A stretch of DNA of 64,000 bases from Euphorbia lathyris (GCF_963576675.1 NC_088911.1:135535929-135599928), one strand, 5' to 3'. Shown: positions 1 to 12,477, counted from the first letter of the stretch. The notes: a model not told the origin generated them from the letters alone. Numbers and translations are program-made.

Positions 1-2579
1 TTCAAGGAACGCATACTCAAGGTGTGCAGGCAACGGTTTCAATTCTAGTTTAGTCACCAGCACAGTTGGTATCTCTAGTGGTTCTTGATGAGTAGGAACA
101 GTAGGATCGAAAGGAGGTGTCGGTAGGTTGGATTCAATGGAACAGCATGTTCCTTCGTATAAGTTCACCTCTTCTCCCAACAAAGCTTCTAGAGTGTCCT
201 GTTCCTGCAAAGTAGACAAACTTTGAAAGTCATCCAAGAAACAGCATGTGTCATCATTATTATTTGCACGTCTTATTGCCTCATTCATTTTGAAAATGAC
301 CTCTTCACCATTGATCCTTAAAAATAATTGTCCCTCGCCTACGTCTATCAATGCTTTCCCCGTGGCTAAGAATGGTCTACCTAGGATGATAGGAACATGC
401 AAGTCTTCATCAATGTCCATTATAATGAAATCAACGGGCAAAATAAATTTCTCTACTTTGACTAGCACATCTTCCACAACCCCCCTAGGATAGCATACTG
501 AATGATCAGCTAATTGAATAGACATACGAGTAGGTTGGGGTTCTCCTAATCCAAGTTTCGCATATACAGAATAAGGCATCAGATTTATGCTAGCTCCTAG
601 ATCACATAGTGCATTTTCAATATTTAGCTTCCCAATTGAACAAGGAATAGAAAAACTCCCTGGATCTTTTAGCTTCTTAGGTAGCTGCTGCTTGTTTTGT
701 AGTATTGACGAACAATCTCTATTGAGTTGTATCATGGAAATGTTTTCCAGCTTCTTTTTGTTAGACAGGATGTCTTTGAGGAATTTGGCGTATGTCGGCA
801 TTTGTGCCAGTGCTTTTACAAAAGGAATGTTGATGTGTAGCTTCCTTAAGGTATCCAACACTTTCGAATTATGTTCTTCCGGCTTTTTGTTGATTAGACG
901 CGTTGGATATGGCACAGGTGGAACATACGGCTGTGGTGGTTTATACATTCTTTCGCCCTTCTCTTGATCCGGTTTACCTGTGCAGTTCGCCTTCCTTGTT
1001 TCTTCATCACTAGGAACAGCCTGTTCCTGCTCCCCTTCAGCTTCTTTGGACGTTCCTGCACACTCAGCATTCTTATCAGTCAAAATAATTGGTTGAGTTT
1101 CCTTACCAGACCTTAGGGTGATTGTCATGACGTCGCCCTTAGGATTTGGCTCTGTGTTGCTCGGCATTATTCCGTTTCCTTTTGACGTGGATGCAGCTAA
1201 CTGGTGAACCTGTGTTTCCAGACTTTTTATTGATGCTTGTGTCTGTTTCATAAACTGCATCATCATTGTTTTCATATCTGGCTCCACGTCTTCCTTTGGT
1301 GGCACAGGTTGCTTGTAGTGCTGCTGAGGTTGTCTTTGGTACTGTCCTCCTTGCTGTTGTTGATACCTTGGCTGGTCTTGATACCGTGGTTGCCCCAGCT
1401 GGTCTGGTTGGCCTGTCCATCCAAAATTTGGATGGTTCCTGGTTTCAGAGTTGTATGTGTTAGAATAGCGATTAGGCTGGTTCCTTTGATTATACCCTGC
1501 GTAGTCACATTCACCCTGTGTGCCCTTTCACTGCTTAACTCCGGGACAATTTATGTTGAAATGAGCTCCTCCGCAAAAATCACAAATGTCATTGAATGGT
1601 GGTTCATTGTGGATCGATGACACATTTATCTTTCCCAGCTGTCGAGCAAGCTGTTCTACTTGGCTTGTTAGTTCAACACCACATCTTCACTTCCTGACTT
1701 CTTTCCTTCACTTCTGGCGGAGTGCCAGTTGTAACTTGTGCTTACTACCTTCTCAATAAGGTCATACAAAGCCTGTGGCTCAAGATCTTCTGGATTACCG
1801 TTAGCAATGGATTTGATTTGAATTTTGTAAATGTTGGTCAAACCATTGTACAAATTTTGCACTTGCATCCACATAGGGATACCATGATTTGGCACCCTTC
1901 TCAACAACTCTTTATATCTCTCTCAGGCTTCTGCCAGCGACTCATCCTCTTCTTGTATGAACCGAGACACTTCATTTCTCAGTTTTATGGCTTGTCGTGG
2001 TGGGAAATATTTCATCAGAAAAGCTCGCGCCATCTCTTCCCAACTTGTGATTGTTCACAGCTGTAAATTTCTTAGCCAGTTCTTCGCTTTATCCCTCATG
2101 GAAAAAGGAAACAGCTTCAATCTGATTACGTCGTCAGAAACACCCCTGTTTGACCTGAATGTGTTGCACAACGTGATGAATTCTTGAATATGCCCATTTG
2201 GATCTTTAGATTGAAACCCATTAAATTGTACTGAGACCTGGATCATTTGTATCATGGACCCCTTCACCTCGAACATGTTGTTCCCCTCGTTGGGTAACAC
2301 GATACATGATTAATGCCCCTCTGTGGTTGGCCTCGAATAATCTCTGATTCGCATAACAGGAGGGTTGTTATTCTCTCCTTTTTCTTCTTGGTTTGGTGGA
2401 ACTGGTTGTTCGGGTGGTACCCTTCCAGCCATTCTTCTCTCTCTTTGTCGTTCTCTTTGTCGTGCACGTCGAGCTCCCGCTCTGTTTCGTCTACACGTCC
2501 TCTCTAATTCGAGATCGATAGGAAAAACAGGAGGTCCAGCTCTGCGCATAAACTGGTAAAGAACTTCTTTTTCCAGCAC
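1..2579 (-). pseudogene. Ty3/Gypsy gag-protease remnant, open at the left edge
   Basis: Read on the minus strand, this is the 5' coding part of a Ty3/Gypsy polyprotein. The Arg-rich Gag start is near 2579, and the Gag core follows at about 2300-1670 (segments like DKAKNWLRNL and RVPNHGIPMW). A zinc knuckle of C-x2-C-x3-H-x4-C form sits near 1591-1549. The retropepsin region has CDLGASINLMP near 612-580 and ILGRPFLATG near 395-345. The DLGAS form of the active site is usual in Athila/Tat-type elements, so that lineage is likely but not proven. In-frame stops (near 1528 and 1927) and frame changes break the reading, so it is not a functional polyprotein. Reverse transcriptase would lie beyond position 1. 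Confidence 0.85.
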
Positions 2580-3887
2580 GCCTTAGCAAACAGATTAAAA
2601 ACACCCTGTTTCCCGGCATAAAGTGACTCTAGCAAGTGTACTACATACAAGTAATAAAGTGATAAGTCAAGTATCATATCCACAGGGATTGAGATCAAAA
2701 TGATATGAGAAAATCGTTGCTGAACAGAGTGTGTGTGTCAAGGTATCTTCTTAGTAGGATTGATTGTTTGAGTGTGATAGTTAAGACAACAGTGTGCTAA
2801 AGCTATGAAAGATATGACAAATAGATAACAGTTTAAAAGATAGAACAGGGTAGGCACTGCCGAACAGGTTGTGCTAAGCCTTACAACATTCCAACGAATT
2901 AGTGATGATGCCAATGAAGCCAAAGTATCAGCTTTAATGCCCGCTTAAGTCAACTTTCGTGTGTTCTTAAGTTCCTGAGATTTACTAGAACCTTTAGCGT
3001 CCTAAAGATACGTTCTTTCTTGCATTAAGATCGAAGCTGCATTTCTATTTAAGAAAACCTTCGACACAACCATCTAACAGGTCTGCTTCGAGGTTGTGAG
3101 ATTAATAGAGATATCAGTGAATATGCAAGTAGTGTCCTAACATTCATCTATCACATGCATAAATGCCGAAGCACAGAAGTTAAACCCTCATCAATCACAA
3201 CATTGGCAAAATACTACACATTCATTGAAAACGATATAAGACTTACATTACTGGCCCAGACTGGCCTTGCCCATTCAAAATGGATTACTCACTCATATCG
3301 AGCAGTGAGCAATCAGAAGTTCTTGATACATTCAGAGACTCTATTTGAGTTCTCCTCCCTTCCTTTGCTAAAATAACTTATCTATTCTAAAAAAAACTAA
3401 AACTATCTGAACTCCCTATCTTTCCTTCGCTACGCCTACTTAAAGGAGAAAGACAGGGGCAAAATTGGTACATGAAAAGTACCCTTACAGAAAATTAAGT
3501 CAACTAATACTAAATAATAATAAATTGAAATGATTAGGAATCCTTTTTTACCCTTGAACACTCAAGGGTCGATACTTCATGTCATCTTGCTTCTTTGAGT
3601 AACGCCACCTTAACACTTTTCCACCTGCTGCTCTGCCTCTGCCTCTGCCACCTATGATCTGTCGCTGTCCGTCATTGAGTATCCGGCGTTTAACCACTAG
3701 ATCAAATAAAGGCTCCACTCCTTCTTGGCAGTAGCGAAACAAGTTGTTTCCAGCGAGTTTGGCTTTTATCAATGCTTACCTATAAAAAGACATTAATCAG
3801 TCCTTTATCTTGCAATATAATGTAAAAACACTCAAATTCACCTATAAATATTATGTTAAACTAAGTCAATTTCATGCCTAACAGTGG
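2580..3887. other. Gene-free leader/flank of the minus-strand retroelement
   Basis: No gene recognised. The part next to gag is probably 5' leader sequence of the minus-strand element. An open frame on the minus strand (3772-3548) encodes about 74 residues with an Arg/Gly-rich stretch (GGRGRGRAAGG) and a basic end. I do not recognise it, and it may be a scrap of a retroelement protein. No LTR boundary could be fixed here. Confidence 0.4.
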
Positions 3888-4378
3888 CTCTTATAGGCCA
3901 CTAATGCCGACATCAACATCAAGAGGCTCACCCTGAAGGTCCCGAGCATGAAAGGGACGATAATAATAAAATGGGACATGGAGCTAGCTGGGAAGATTCA
4001 TTAGGCTGTAACCTCACCATCCACCTCGGTACTAATGATCGAGACATGGGGAAACCCGGATGACCACAGAGCTTATTCCCCATAGCCTCTCGAACCATGG
4101 TCGAGTACTATTCCCTCAAGGAAAACAAAACTTTGAAGATGGGGACCCGAATTTCCCCAGAGCTGGCAACCAACATTAAAAACACTCTTGTAAGATTCTC
4201 CAAAGTCTTTGCCTAGTCGACCGCTGATATCAAGGGGGTGTCGACAAAACATGCCTCACACCATCTAGCTACGGACCCAGCCATAGGTCCAGTCCAACAC
4301 AAGCAGCGTATCCACTCCTTCAACAAGCAATTGGCCATCAAAACCGTGGAAAAACTATTGGCCATAGGCTGTATTGAA
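3888..4378 (+). pseudogene. Ty3/Gypsy pol fragment (upstream of reverse transcriptase), first part
   Basis: Several frames on the plus strand resemble the region leading into Ty3/Gypsy reverse transcriptase: a peptide like NIKNTLVRFSKVFA (family: a 'FADVFAW'-type segment), then HHLATDPAIGPVQ and a block ending KLLAIGCIE. Stops such as the TAG after FSKVFA show decay. The reading is cut after GCIE by the solo LTR at 4379-6390 and resumes at 6391 with PVIHTRWLSN, as expected for the family (normally 'I.EV.YPEWLSN'). Confidence 0.75.
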
Positions 4379-6390
4379 TGTTGGGGTTTAGTTTCCTATA
4401 AACCAGCTGTAAATGAATTGTTCTTTATATCATTTGTTTTAATGAGATATGGTTTCATAACTGTATAAAGGCAATTACTTTTAAGAACTAAATAAGTCTA
4501 AATAAAAGGAAATCCATAATTTTATTTAAAGTGATTATAAAGTGTTCATACAAGCATGAACTGAGACAAAACATTATAATAAACTAATAAACTTAAAACC
4601 ACCCCAAGTCAAGTAATATGTTTTGAATAGGGATTGACATAATACTGTTGAGACTTGCATGTAACAATGTTTTCTATCGAGACAGAGAGCTGATCTCACA
4701 AGCTTCAGATATGCAGATATCTGGATAGTTACATGAATCCAGTGAAAGAGTTCATTAGGATTGGGTACCCGACTTGAGATAACATGATGGATAGATTTAT
4801 CCTTGTCATATGTTCATCTCATTGGTATTAATAGGTATAAGTAATCCTCAGACTCAAAGGAATGTTAATTAGTGATTCTGGATTATGGAATGTGATGCTT
4901 TGATCCTGTTCGTACACGATCCATAATAGGGATGAATTTGGGGTGTGTGGCAGACGTTGGGTATCACAGGAAGTAATTGCAGGGTAGTTAACATTGGATT
5001 GAGCATTTGTCACTCCTGATAAATAGGAGATACGTCCAAGGATCGCTTGTGGAAGACTTGACTCTAAATCCTTGCAAGGTGATAGCTTAAGACTTGAAAT
5101 ATAGATTTCACTTAACCTATCTAATTGGAGTTAACTCGGCCTGTACAAGTAAAACAAACGTCTCGATGTATGTGACTTGACATAATCCATAGTCATAAGA
5201 TTCTGTTCAAGGATGTAGTTGATAAAGGATCGAATTATACTGTAACTAATACGGAAAGGTCAACGACGAAATCAACCTGTCTTCTTATAGCTCTAGGGGA
5301 ATGTTTCGGATCTACCAATCACAGTTCGCGCACTCATTCTGTTATACAAAGATTGAATGTAATTTTGAGAAATTAATTTAATGGTTGTATACGGCTAGAA
5401 ACAATAAGAACCTAATGGGTCACACATAAGACTTGGAACCAAAAAGAGGAATGGATATTAATTAATTGATGGAAGCCCAACTTAGTCCACTAAGGCCCAT
5501 ATATGGAGGGGGCGAAATTCATGTGTTGGGACACATGTGGGAATTAATTTAATTTCGACAATTTTAATTAGATTATAATTGTGGATTAAATTAATTATAG
5601 GATAATTAAGTTAGAAGGTTTATTGAGATTAAATTGCTTCTAATTATTATCCTATTAAATAAGTTAATATTATCTTTATATATTTAGATATAATTATAGA
5701 TAATAATAATAAGAGTATTATTCCGGATATAACTCTTAATAGGTAACCTAATTCTATCTAACTAGGGTTTAGATACAAATACCCCTCCCATTGCAAATTT
5801 CGGCTTACCCTAGTCTCCCTTACAGACTGAGATTTTTGACCCCTACAGTAGAGGACGGAATTCCACCGATTGCTTTCATTCGATTGATTTTATCTCTTCC
5901 TCTTTCTCCTTGATCTTGTGTTGATTAATTAGAGGCAATCTATCTTGATTGCTATTACTTGGTTGAGCTCTAATCGTTTACTTATATATTTTGTTATGTT
6001 CATGAAAGTAGAAAAGACATACAAAAGGGAGAAATTCGTTTTGCTCCTCCTACATCGGGTCAGTTTACGATTTCACGGATTCCCGGAGATTGAACCGTCG
6101 GATCGTCATGATTTTTGGATAGGAGATTCTAGACACATTCTTCCTTGTTTTCACCGTTGGGATTGTCATTCGGAGGTCTGGAAGGTCTGTTCGGGTAGAG
6201 GCAGATTGGTAGACAGTTTTCCATCTCTTTTGAAGTTGTGGGCACTTCGTTTGCAACGGTAGATTGATCGTCATAAAGGTATTTATGTTCAATCCCTCCT
6301 TATATGAAATAACGATTAACGGATCTTGGAAAAAGGAAATAGGTAAAAAATTTATATTTCCGCTGCCAAACATTTGCCTATTTTCCTTCA
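4379..6390. mobile_element. Solo LTR, 2,012 bp, with 5-bp target duplication
   Basis: It starts TGTTGGGG and ends CCTTCA (TG...CA ends). It is flanked on both sides by TTGAA (4374-4378 and 6391-6395). Removing it with one TTGAA restores the interrupted pol reading GCIE/PVIHTRW, which fixes both borders. No gag or pol frames lie inside, so this is a solo LTR left by recombination between two LTRs. Its length and TGTTGGGG start suit long-LTR Copia elements (SIRE/Maximus type), but that family call is a guess. Confidence 0.85.
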
Positions 6391-6540
6391 TTGAACCTGT
6401 AATCCATACCCGTTGGCTTTCAAATATAGTTTTTGTAAAGGAAAGCAACGAGAAATATCGAATGTGTGTAGACTTTACCAATTTGAATAAAGAATGCCCT
6501 AAGGATTGGTATTTGATGCCTAACATAGACCAATTCTAGG
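6391..6540 (+). pseudogene. Ty3/Gypsy reverse transcriptase fragment, second part
   Basis: This continues the fragment at 3888-4378 after the solo LTR. The frame reads HTRWLSNIVFVKESNEKY, then RMCVDFTNLNKECPKD and LMPNIDQF. These match reverse transcriptase motifs of the type 'WLSNVVMVKK.NGKWRMCVDF..LNKACPKD..PLP.ID'. It stops at a TAG after DQF, exactly where the 732-bp tandem repeat begins, so the rest of RT is missing. Confidence 0.85.
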
Positions 6541-6555
6541 AAATTATCCGCATAG

Positions 6556-8769
6556 AAACCTTCATAATTGGTCCACTTAAAGATTATTTAAGACGAAATA
6601 TTAACAAGTGGACTAAGCAACTAATCTTGGGAACGATGATCATTAAATCGGCAGGGGCAAAGGTTGGAGACGCTTGGGGCATGAATTGAAGTGTGGAAGT
6701 TGCAACGAAATCCGATAGCATCGAGAGTGATGTAGATTATCATTCCGGATCCTCGAAGACCATATGTGGAGAACACAATTGAAGTTTCACTCGTTGGAAC
6801 TTGATTTCACCTACAATGGGTGCAAACATAGTGCAACCGAGAGACAAGGGGGAAAAGTCAATTTGGACCCGTTGTGCTCCAGCGACAAACTGTTGCCATT
6901 TGCAAATTTAGGGACATTTTTTTAAATTCTCAGCATTTATTAGGAACGACCTAAAGTCGTGTTCGATTTGATACCCGACCTCTTCATTCTCATAGATGCT
7001 ATAGAAACTTTCATAATTGGTCCACTTAAAGATTATTTAAGATGGAATAGAAAAGATTAAAGATGAGAGATACGAAGAGATTGTAAATGAAATTGTAATA
7101 CAATAGTACAATCATAAAGCAGGGTTGACCAGTAAATGGCATTGTAATACTGCTCGGTAATACCAGTTTGCAGGTTAAAAGGTAGAGCCATTTACTTAAC
7201 GCGTGATGTTCCGGATTGCACACGCTTTGTATTATATCGTAATGCGAAGTGGTTATTATTTGAAGACTTCGCATCCCGTCCGTATAGAAACCTTCATAAA
7301 TGGTCCACTTAAAGTTTATTTAAGACGAAATATTGACAAGTGGACCAAGCAACGAATCTTGGGAACGATGATCATTAAATCGGCAGGGGCAAAGGCTGGA
7401 GACACTTGGGGCATGAATTGAAGTGTGGAAGTTGAGAACGAAATCTGATAGCATCGAGAGTGATGTAGATTATCATTCCGGATCCTCGAAGACCATATGT
7501 GGAGAACAAAATTGAAGTTTCACTCATTGGAACTTGATTTCACCTACAACGGGTGCAAACATAGTGCAACCGAGAGACAAGGGGGAAAAGTCAATTTAGA
7601 CCCGTTGTGCGCCAGCGACAAACTATTGCCATTTGCAAATTTGGCGACATTTTTTTAAATTCTCAGCATTCATTAGGAACGACCTAAAGTCGTGTTTGAT
7701 TTGATACCGACCTCTTCGTTCTTATAGATGTTATAGAAACTTTCATAATTGGTCCACTTAAAGATTATTTAAGACGAAATAGAAAAGATTAAAGATGAGA
7801 GATACGAAGAGATTGTAAATGACATTGTAATACAACAGTACAATCATAAAGACGGGTTGACCAGTAAATGGCATTGTAATACTGCTCGATAATACCAATT
7901 TGCGGGTTAAAAGGTAGAGCCATTTACTTAACGCGTGATGTTCCGGACTGCACACTCTCTGTATTATATCGTAATGCGGAGTGGTTATTATTTTGACGAC
8001 TTCGCATACCATCCACATAAAAACCTTCGTAAATGGTCCACTTAAAGATTATTTAAGACGAAATATTGATAAGTGGACCAAGTAACAAATCTTGGGAACG
8101 ATGATCATTAAATTGGTAGGGGCAAAGGCTGGAGACGCTTGGGGCATGAATTGAAGTGTCGAAGTTGAGAACGAAATCTAATAGCATCGAGAGTGATGTA
8201 GATTATCATTTTGGATCCTCGAAGATCATATGTGGAGAACACAATTGATGTTTCACTCATTGGAACTTGATTTCACCTACAATGGGGTGCAAACATAGTG
8301 CAACCGAGAGACAAGGGGGAAAAGTCAATTTGGACCAGTTGTGCGCCAGCGACAAACTGTTGCCATTTGCAATTTTGGGGACATTTTTTTAAATTCTTGG
8401 CATTCATTCATTAGGAACGACCTATTGTGCGCCAGTGACAAACTATTGCCATTTGCAAATTTGGGGACATTTTTTAAAATTATCGGCATTCATTCATTAG
8501 GAACGACCTATTGTGCGCAAGCGACAAACTATGTGCGCCAGCGACAAACTATGTCCACTTAAAAACTATTTAAGATGAAATAGAAAAGATTAAAGATGAG
8601 AGATGAGAGACACGAAGAGATTGTAAATGACATTGTAATACAATAGTACAATCATAAAGAAGGGTAGTTGACCAGTAAATGGCATTGTAATACTGCTCGG
8701 TAATGCCAGTTCGCGGGTTAAAAGGAAGAGCCATTTACTTAACGCGTGATGTTCCGCACTACACACTCT
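6556..8769. repeat. Tandem repeat, three copies of ~732 bp
   Basis: Copies begin near 6556, 7288 and 8021 at the shared segment 'aaaccttcataa.tggtcc', with periods of about 732 and 733 bp. All copies share landmarks such as GCAACCGAGAGACAAGGGGG, GTAAATGGCATTGTAATACT and ACGCGTGATGTTCCG. The third copy has an internal triplication of an ~87-bp block around TGTGCGCCAGCGACAAACT (8338-8552). Within each copy a shorter motif (TTGGTCCACTTAAAG...) appears twice. Open frames recur on both strands in every copy but match no protein I know; I treat them as by-products. Confidence 0.9.
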
Positions 8770-8790
8770 CCCTAAACCCTAAACCCTAAA
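8770..8790. repeat. Interstitial plant telomere-type repeat (three CCCTAAA units)
   Basis: Three perfect CCCTAAA heptamers lie directly after the last 732-bp copy and about 80 bp before the inverted arm of the PMD array. Too short to be a telomere. It may be an old repair or insertion scar, or chance telo-box sequence. Confidence 0.9.
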
Positions 8791-8872
8791 CAATCAGACA
8801 CTTCAATGTGATGATAAATTTGGTACCTTTATGGCTAGTTGGATGCTATAATTAGTTATATCGTCATTATTG

Positions 8873-9665
8873 AGCTTAAACTTGTCTCATAGATTTTAGC
8901 CTTCCAAAGTTCAAAACAACCTTAGATTGGTCGATTTACTATTCCTTCCGTTCCTATTTCAACATGAGTCCTGCCAAATATCAGATTCCCATATATAATT
9001 ATAAATATTATAAAAAACAAATATCAGTGATTAGGCGAGTTTTACATTTCTTTATGTTTGAACTCAGATCTGGTAATTATATTTGAAGTTTGAAGTTTCA
9101 TGTTTTATGGTATCAGATTTGGATTCTGCAAATTCTAACAACTTTGTGAAAATGTTAAATTTGAAGTTTCGGTTTCATGATTTTGTGATTTGCTGATCTA
9201 ATAGATTTGTCTAAGCTCTGCCTTTTTCTTTTGAATAAAATTTGCAGTTTTTTTAGTAGATTGATGTGGTGATGATTCTATATTTTACTATTTTTTATCT
9301 GTTCTTATTAAATATGAATTGAGAAGAATTTAATGGATAAACATCTTCTATAAAATATTAAATGCGTAGATACAGTGTTTTGCTAATAGAAAGACAATGA
9401 CAATAATTTACTGTGTTTTTATTTTTAGATGACTGGTCGTAAACATTTACACGGGCTCCATAGTTTAGTCATTGAGGACGATGTGATAGAAGTGTTAAAG
9501 GATAGCGGGTTTGAGTACCTTATTAACACTTCTGATTTAGTTAGTCAAAATTTGATTTTGCTTGAGGTTCTAAATAATAAATATGATAAAGTTTCTGACT
9601 GTTTTGTTTTTGCTCAAGAATTAAAATTATATCTTAGTTTGCTTGATGTTTTAAACATCACAGGT
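8873..9665 (+). repeat. Left inverted arm bounding the PMD array
   Basis: This segment recurs in reverse complement at 23552-24352. Shared landmarks in the same order are CTTGTCTC.TAGATTTTAG, TCCTGCCAAATATCAGATTC, TTAGGCGAGTTTTACATTTC and the start of the Q exon. The ~550 bp before the Q exon occur only in these two arms, not in the internal array copies, which instead have an intron with short hairpin repeats. No convincing target duplication was found at the outer ends. Confidence 0.85.
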
Positions 9666-10291
9666 TTTCCAATTGTTGGAAAACCTGTCACTTGAAAGAA
9701 AGTGAAACCAAAAGAATGTTGCTTAGAACATTTTGGTTACCATGATGGTTTGTTAATTTGTAAAGGGCTCCGTCTATCAGTTTTAAAAACAATAGCAATG
9801 TCAGATCAGAGCCTTGAAAGGAGAGTCAATGCAACCTTGTTATTTCTAGTGGGAACATTCCTACTCCCGGACAATTCGGGAGCATCCGTAAAAACCATCT
9901 ACTACTTATTCGTAGAGGATATTCATAGAATTAAGGATTATGCATGGGGTGCAGCTATCCATGCACACTTACATGCTTCATTGAGTGATGATAAAGCTAA
10001 TCTTGCCGGTTGGAATTTTGTTCTAACTGTAAGTGATTTGACCATTTTATTTCTTTCTTTATTTCTCTTTATATGTACTGATACTTATCCTTTTTTTTTC
10101 TTTTTGCAGGTCTTTATTTTTATGCATATTTCCCGTTTGGTGTTGGATTTAGAATATAAATAAGCAAGAGACCAACCACTTTCCCGAAAATAAAAGGTGG
10201 GATCTCTGCTTTGGGTAAAACAAGCCGAAATGCACACCACTTAATTACTAAGGATCGCCTCACAACAATTTTAATGGAGGTATTAGAAGAA
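9429..10291 (+). pseudogene. PMD/MAIN-like copy 1 (blocks Q and R)
   Basis: The array gene has four recurrent exon blocks, here named P, Q, R and S. Copy 1 has Q (9429-10028) after a TTTTTAG acceptor, then a GTAAGT donor, a short intron, and R (10110-10291) before another GTAAGA donor. Q encodes the segments LNITGFPIVGKPVT and DYAWGAA.HAHLH, which resemble the plant mobile domain (PF10536; MAIN and phosphatase-7-like proteins; nuclear roles known in Arabidopsis). A TGA at 9693 stops Q after KPVT. A base lost near 10159 frameshifts R. Block S is absent; the intron runs straight into the leader of copy 2. Confidence 0.65.
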
Positions 10292-10393
10292 GTAAGAACA
10301 TCTCTACCACTTCCCTATTATTATTATTATTATTTCTCACTTTCATTTTCATATCATGTCTTCCATAGTAATTCGCTGTGTTTTTATTTTCAG

Positions 10394-10860
10394 ATAACTG
10401 GTCGCACACATTTACACAGGGCTCCACTGTTTAGTCGTTGAGGACGATGCGTTAGAAGTGTTAAAGGATAGCGAGTTTGAGCACCTTATTAACACTTCTG
10501 ATATAGTTCGTCAAAATTCGATTTTTATTGAGGTTCTAAACAATAGATATGATAAAGTTTTCGGCTGTTTAGTTTTTGTTTAAGAATTAAAATTATATCT
10601 TAGTTTGCTTGATGTTTTAAACATCACAGGTTTTCCAATTGTTGGAAAACCTGCCACTTGAAAGAAAGTGAAACCAAAAGAATGTTGCTTAGAATATTTT
10701 GATTACCATGATGGATTTAGAATATAAAATAAGCGAGAGACCAACCACTTTCCCGATAATAAAGGGTTGGATCTCTACTTTGGGTAAAACAAGCCGAAAT
10801 TCACACCGCTCAATTATTAAGGATCGTCTGACAACAATTTTAATGGAGGAATTAGAAGAA
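10394..10860 (+). pseudogene. PMD/MAIN-like copy 2 (internally deleted, Q joined to R)
   Basis: The Q block starts after TTTTCAG at 10394 and runs to about 10716 (CCATGATGG), where it jumps into the middle of R (GATTTAGAATATAAAAT). The second half of Q, the intron and the start of R are lost. R then continues to its GTAAGA donor at 10861. Q also has a TAA near 10581 and the shared TGA after the KPAT codons. Block S is reduced to its first ~19 bases (near 10929-10947), fused to the intron sequence that precedes the next P. Confidence 0.65.
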
Positions 10861-10979
10861 GTAAGAACATCTCTACTACTTTCCTATTATTATTTCTAAC
10901 TTTCATTTTCATATCATGTCTCCCACAGGAATCAATTATTTGGACTCTATACTTAATCTATTGTCTGTTGTTTGTACAG

Positions 10980-12477
10980 GACCCTCAAAACAGGACTATG
11001 ATGCACTTTGGCAAGAGGATATAATCATCAGACAAATTAGGGTTCAAAAAATCTACCCAACTGATCGTGAAACTGAAGACGGGGGGATAATCGTAGGTTG
11101 GAACGTGAGGATGAGGGGTCCTCTCCACTGCATAATGAAGGTAAGTATTGTATTTATACTTGTTTTTATTTGCATCTGAATGGTTCATGGGATGTTTTCA
11201 ATGTAATAACCACACATAGTCTATGATTGAAAATGGATGTTTGAGATGCTCACGGGTAATCTATGGTGTTCAACTGACACTTTGCCAAAAATTTAAAACT
11301 CTATATATAGTTTCTACATAAAAAAATTGGTGTATGTTATTTGGTAGAGATGTATAACATATACCAAATTTGTTAGAGATGTATAACATACACAAAAATT
11401 GGTAGAAATGTATAACATACACCAAAATTTGCAATTTTTTTAGTAGATTGATGTGGTGATGATTCTATATTTTACTATTTTTCATCTGTTCTGATTAAAT
11501 ATGAAGTTGAGAAGAATTTAATGGATAAGCATCTTCTATAAAATAGTAAATGCGTTGATACAATGTTTTGCTAATAGATAAAGACAATGACAGTAGTTCG
11601 ATGTGTTTTTATTTTTAGATTACTGGTGACACATTTACACGGGCTCCACGGTTTAGTCGTTGAGGACGATGTGATAGAAGTGTTAAAGGATAGCGGGTTT
11701 GAGCACCTTATTAACACTTCTGATTTAGTTAGTCAAAATTCGATTTTGCTTGAGGTTCTAAACAATAGATACGATAAAGTTTCCGGCTATTTTGTTTTTG
11801 CTGAAAAATTAAAATTATATCTTAGTTTGCTTGATGTTTTAAACATCACAGGTTTTCCAATTGTTGGAAAACCTGTCACTTGCAAGAAACTGAAACCAAA
11901 ATAATGTTGCTTAGAACATTTTGGTTACCATGATGGTTTGTTATTTGGTAAGGGGTTCCGTCTATCAGTTTTACAAACAATAGCAATGTCAGATTAGAGC
12001 ATTGAAAGGAGAGTCAAGGCAACTGTGTTATTTCTAGTGGGATTATTCCTACTATCGGACACTTAGGGAGCATCTCTAAAGGCCATCTACTGCTCCTTCG
12101 TAGAGGATATCCATAGCATTAAGGATTATGCACGGGGTGCAGCTGTACATGCACACTTACATGGTCCATTGAGTGATGATAAAGCTAGTCTCGTCGGTTG
12201 CAGTTTTGTTCTAACCGTAAGTCATTTGAACATTTTATTTCTTTCTTTATTTGTCTTTATATGTACTGATACTTATTCTTTTTTTCTTTTGCAGGTCTTT
12301 ATTTTGATGCATATCCCCTGTTTGGTGCTGGATTTAGAATAGAAAATAAGTGAGAGACCAACCACTTTCCCGATAATAAAGGGTTAGACCTCTACTTTAG
12401 GTAAAACAAGCCGAAATTCACACCGCTCAATTATTAAAGATCGTCTGACAACAATTTTAATGGAGGAATTAGAAGAA
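10980..12477 (+). pseudogene. PMD/MAIN-like copy 3 (blocks P, Q, R)
   Basis: P (10980-11140) lies between a TTTGTACAG acceptor and a GTAAGT donor. It encodes DYDALWQEDIIIRQIRVQKI and ends GPLHCIMK. Q is 11619-12216 and R is 12295-12477. Splice phases are 0 between P/Q and Q/R, so they read as one protein when intact. Damage: a 2-bp deletion at the start of Q (ACTGGTGACACAT), a TAA near 11902, a TAG near 11995 and a TAG in R near 12340. Unlike most copies it has TGC, not TGA, after KPVT. Block S carries the same deletion junction as copy 2. Confidence 0.65.
11320..11433. repeat. Short hairpin minisatellite in the P-Q intron
   Basis: Runs of ~28-bp units built on GGTAGAGATGTATAACATACACC. The start of the run has the complementary TTGGTGTATGTTAT, so each cluster can fold into a hairpin. 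Similar clusters sit in the same intron of the other copies, near 12946-13053, 14840-14875, 17175-17223, 19000-19092, 19343-19374 and 21835-21930. They are absent before copy 1 and in the inverted arm. Confidence 0.85.

Noticed and set aside
248..967. Plus-strand open frames over the first kilobase
   Set aside because: They are shadows of the minus-strand Gag-protease, whose motifs (DLGAS, GRPFLATG) are clear.
7026..8018. Repeated minus-strand frames (~82-86 codons) in the 732-bp units
   Set aside because: They are conserved only because the DNA is repeated; no start context or known domain was seen.
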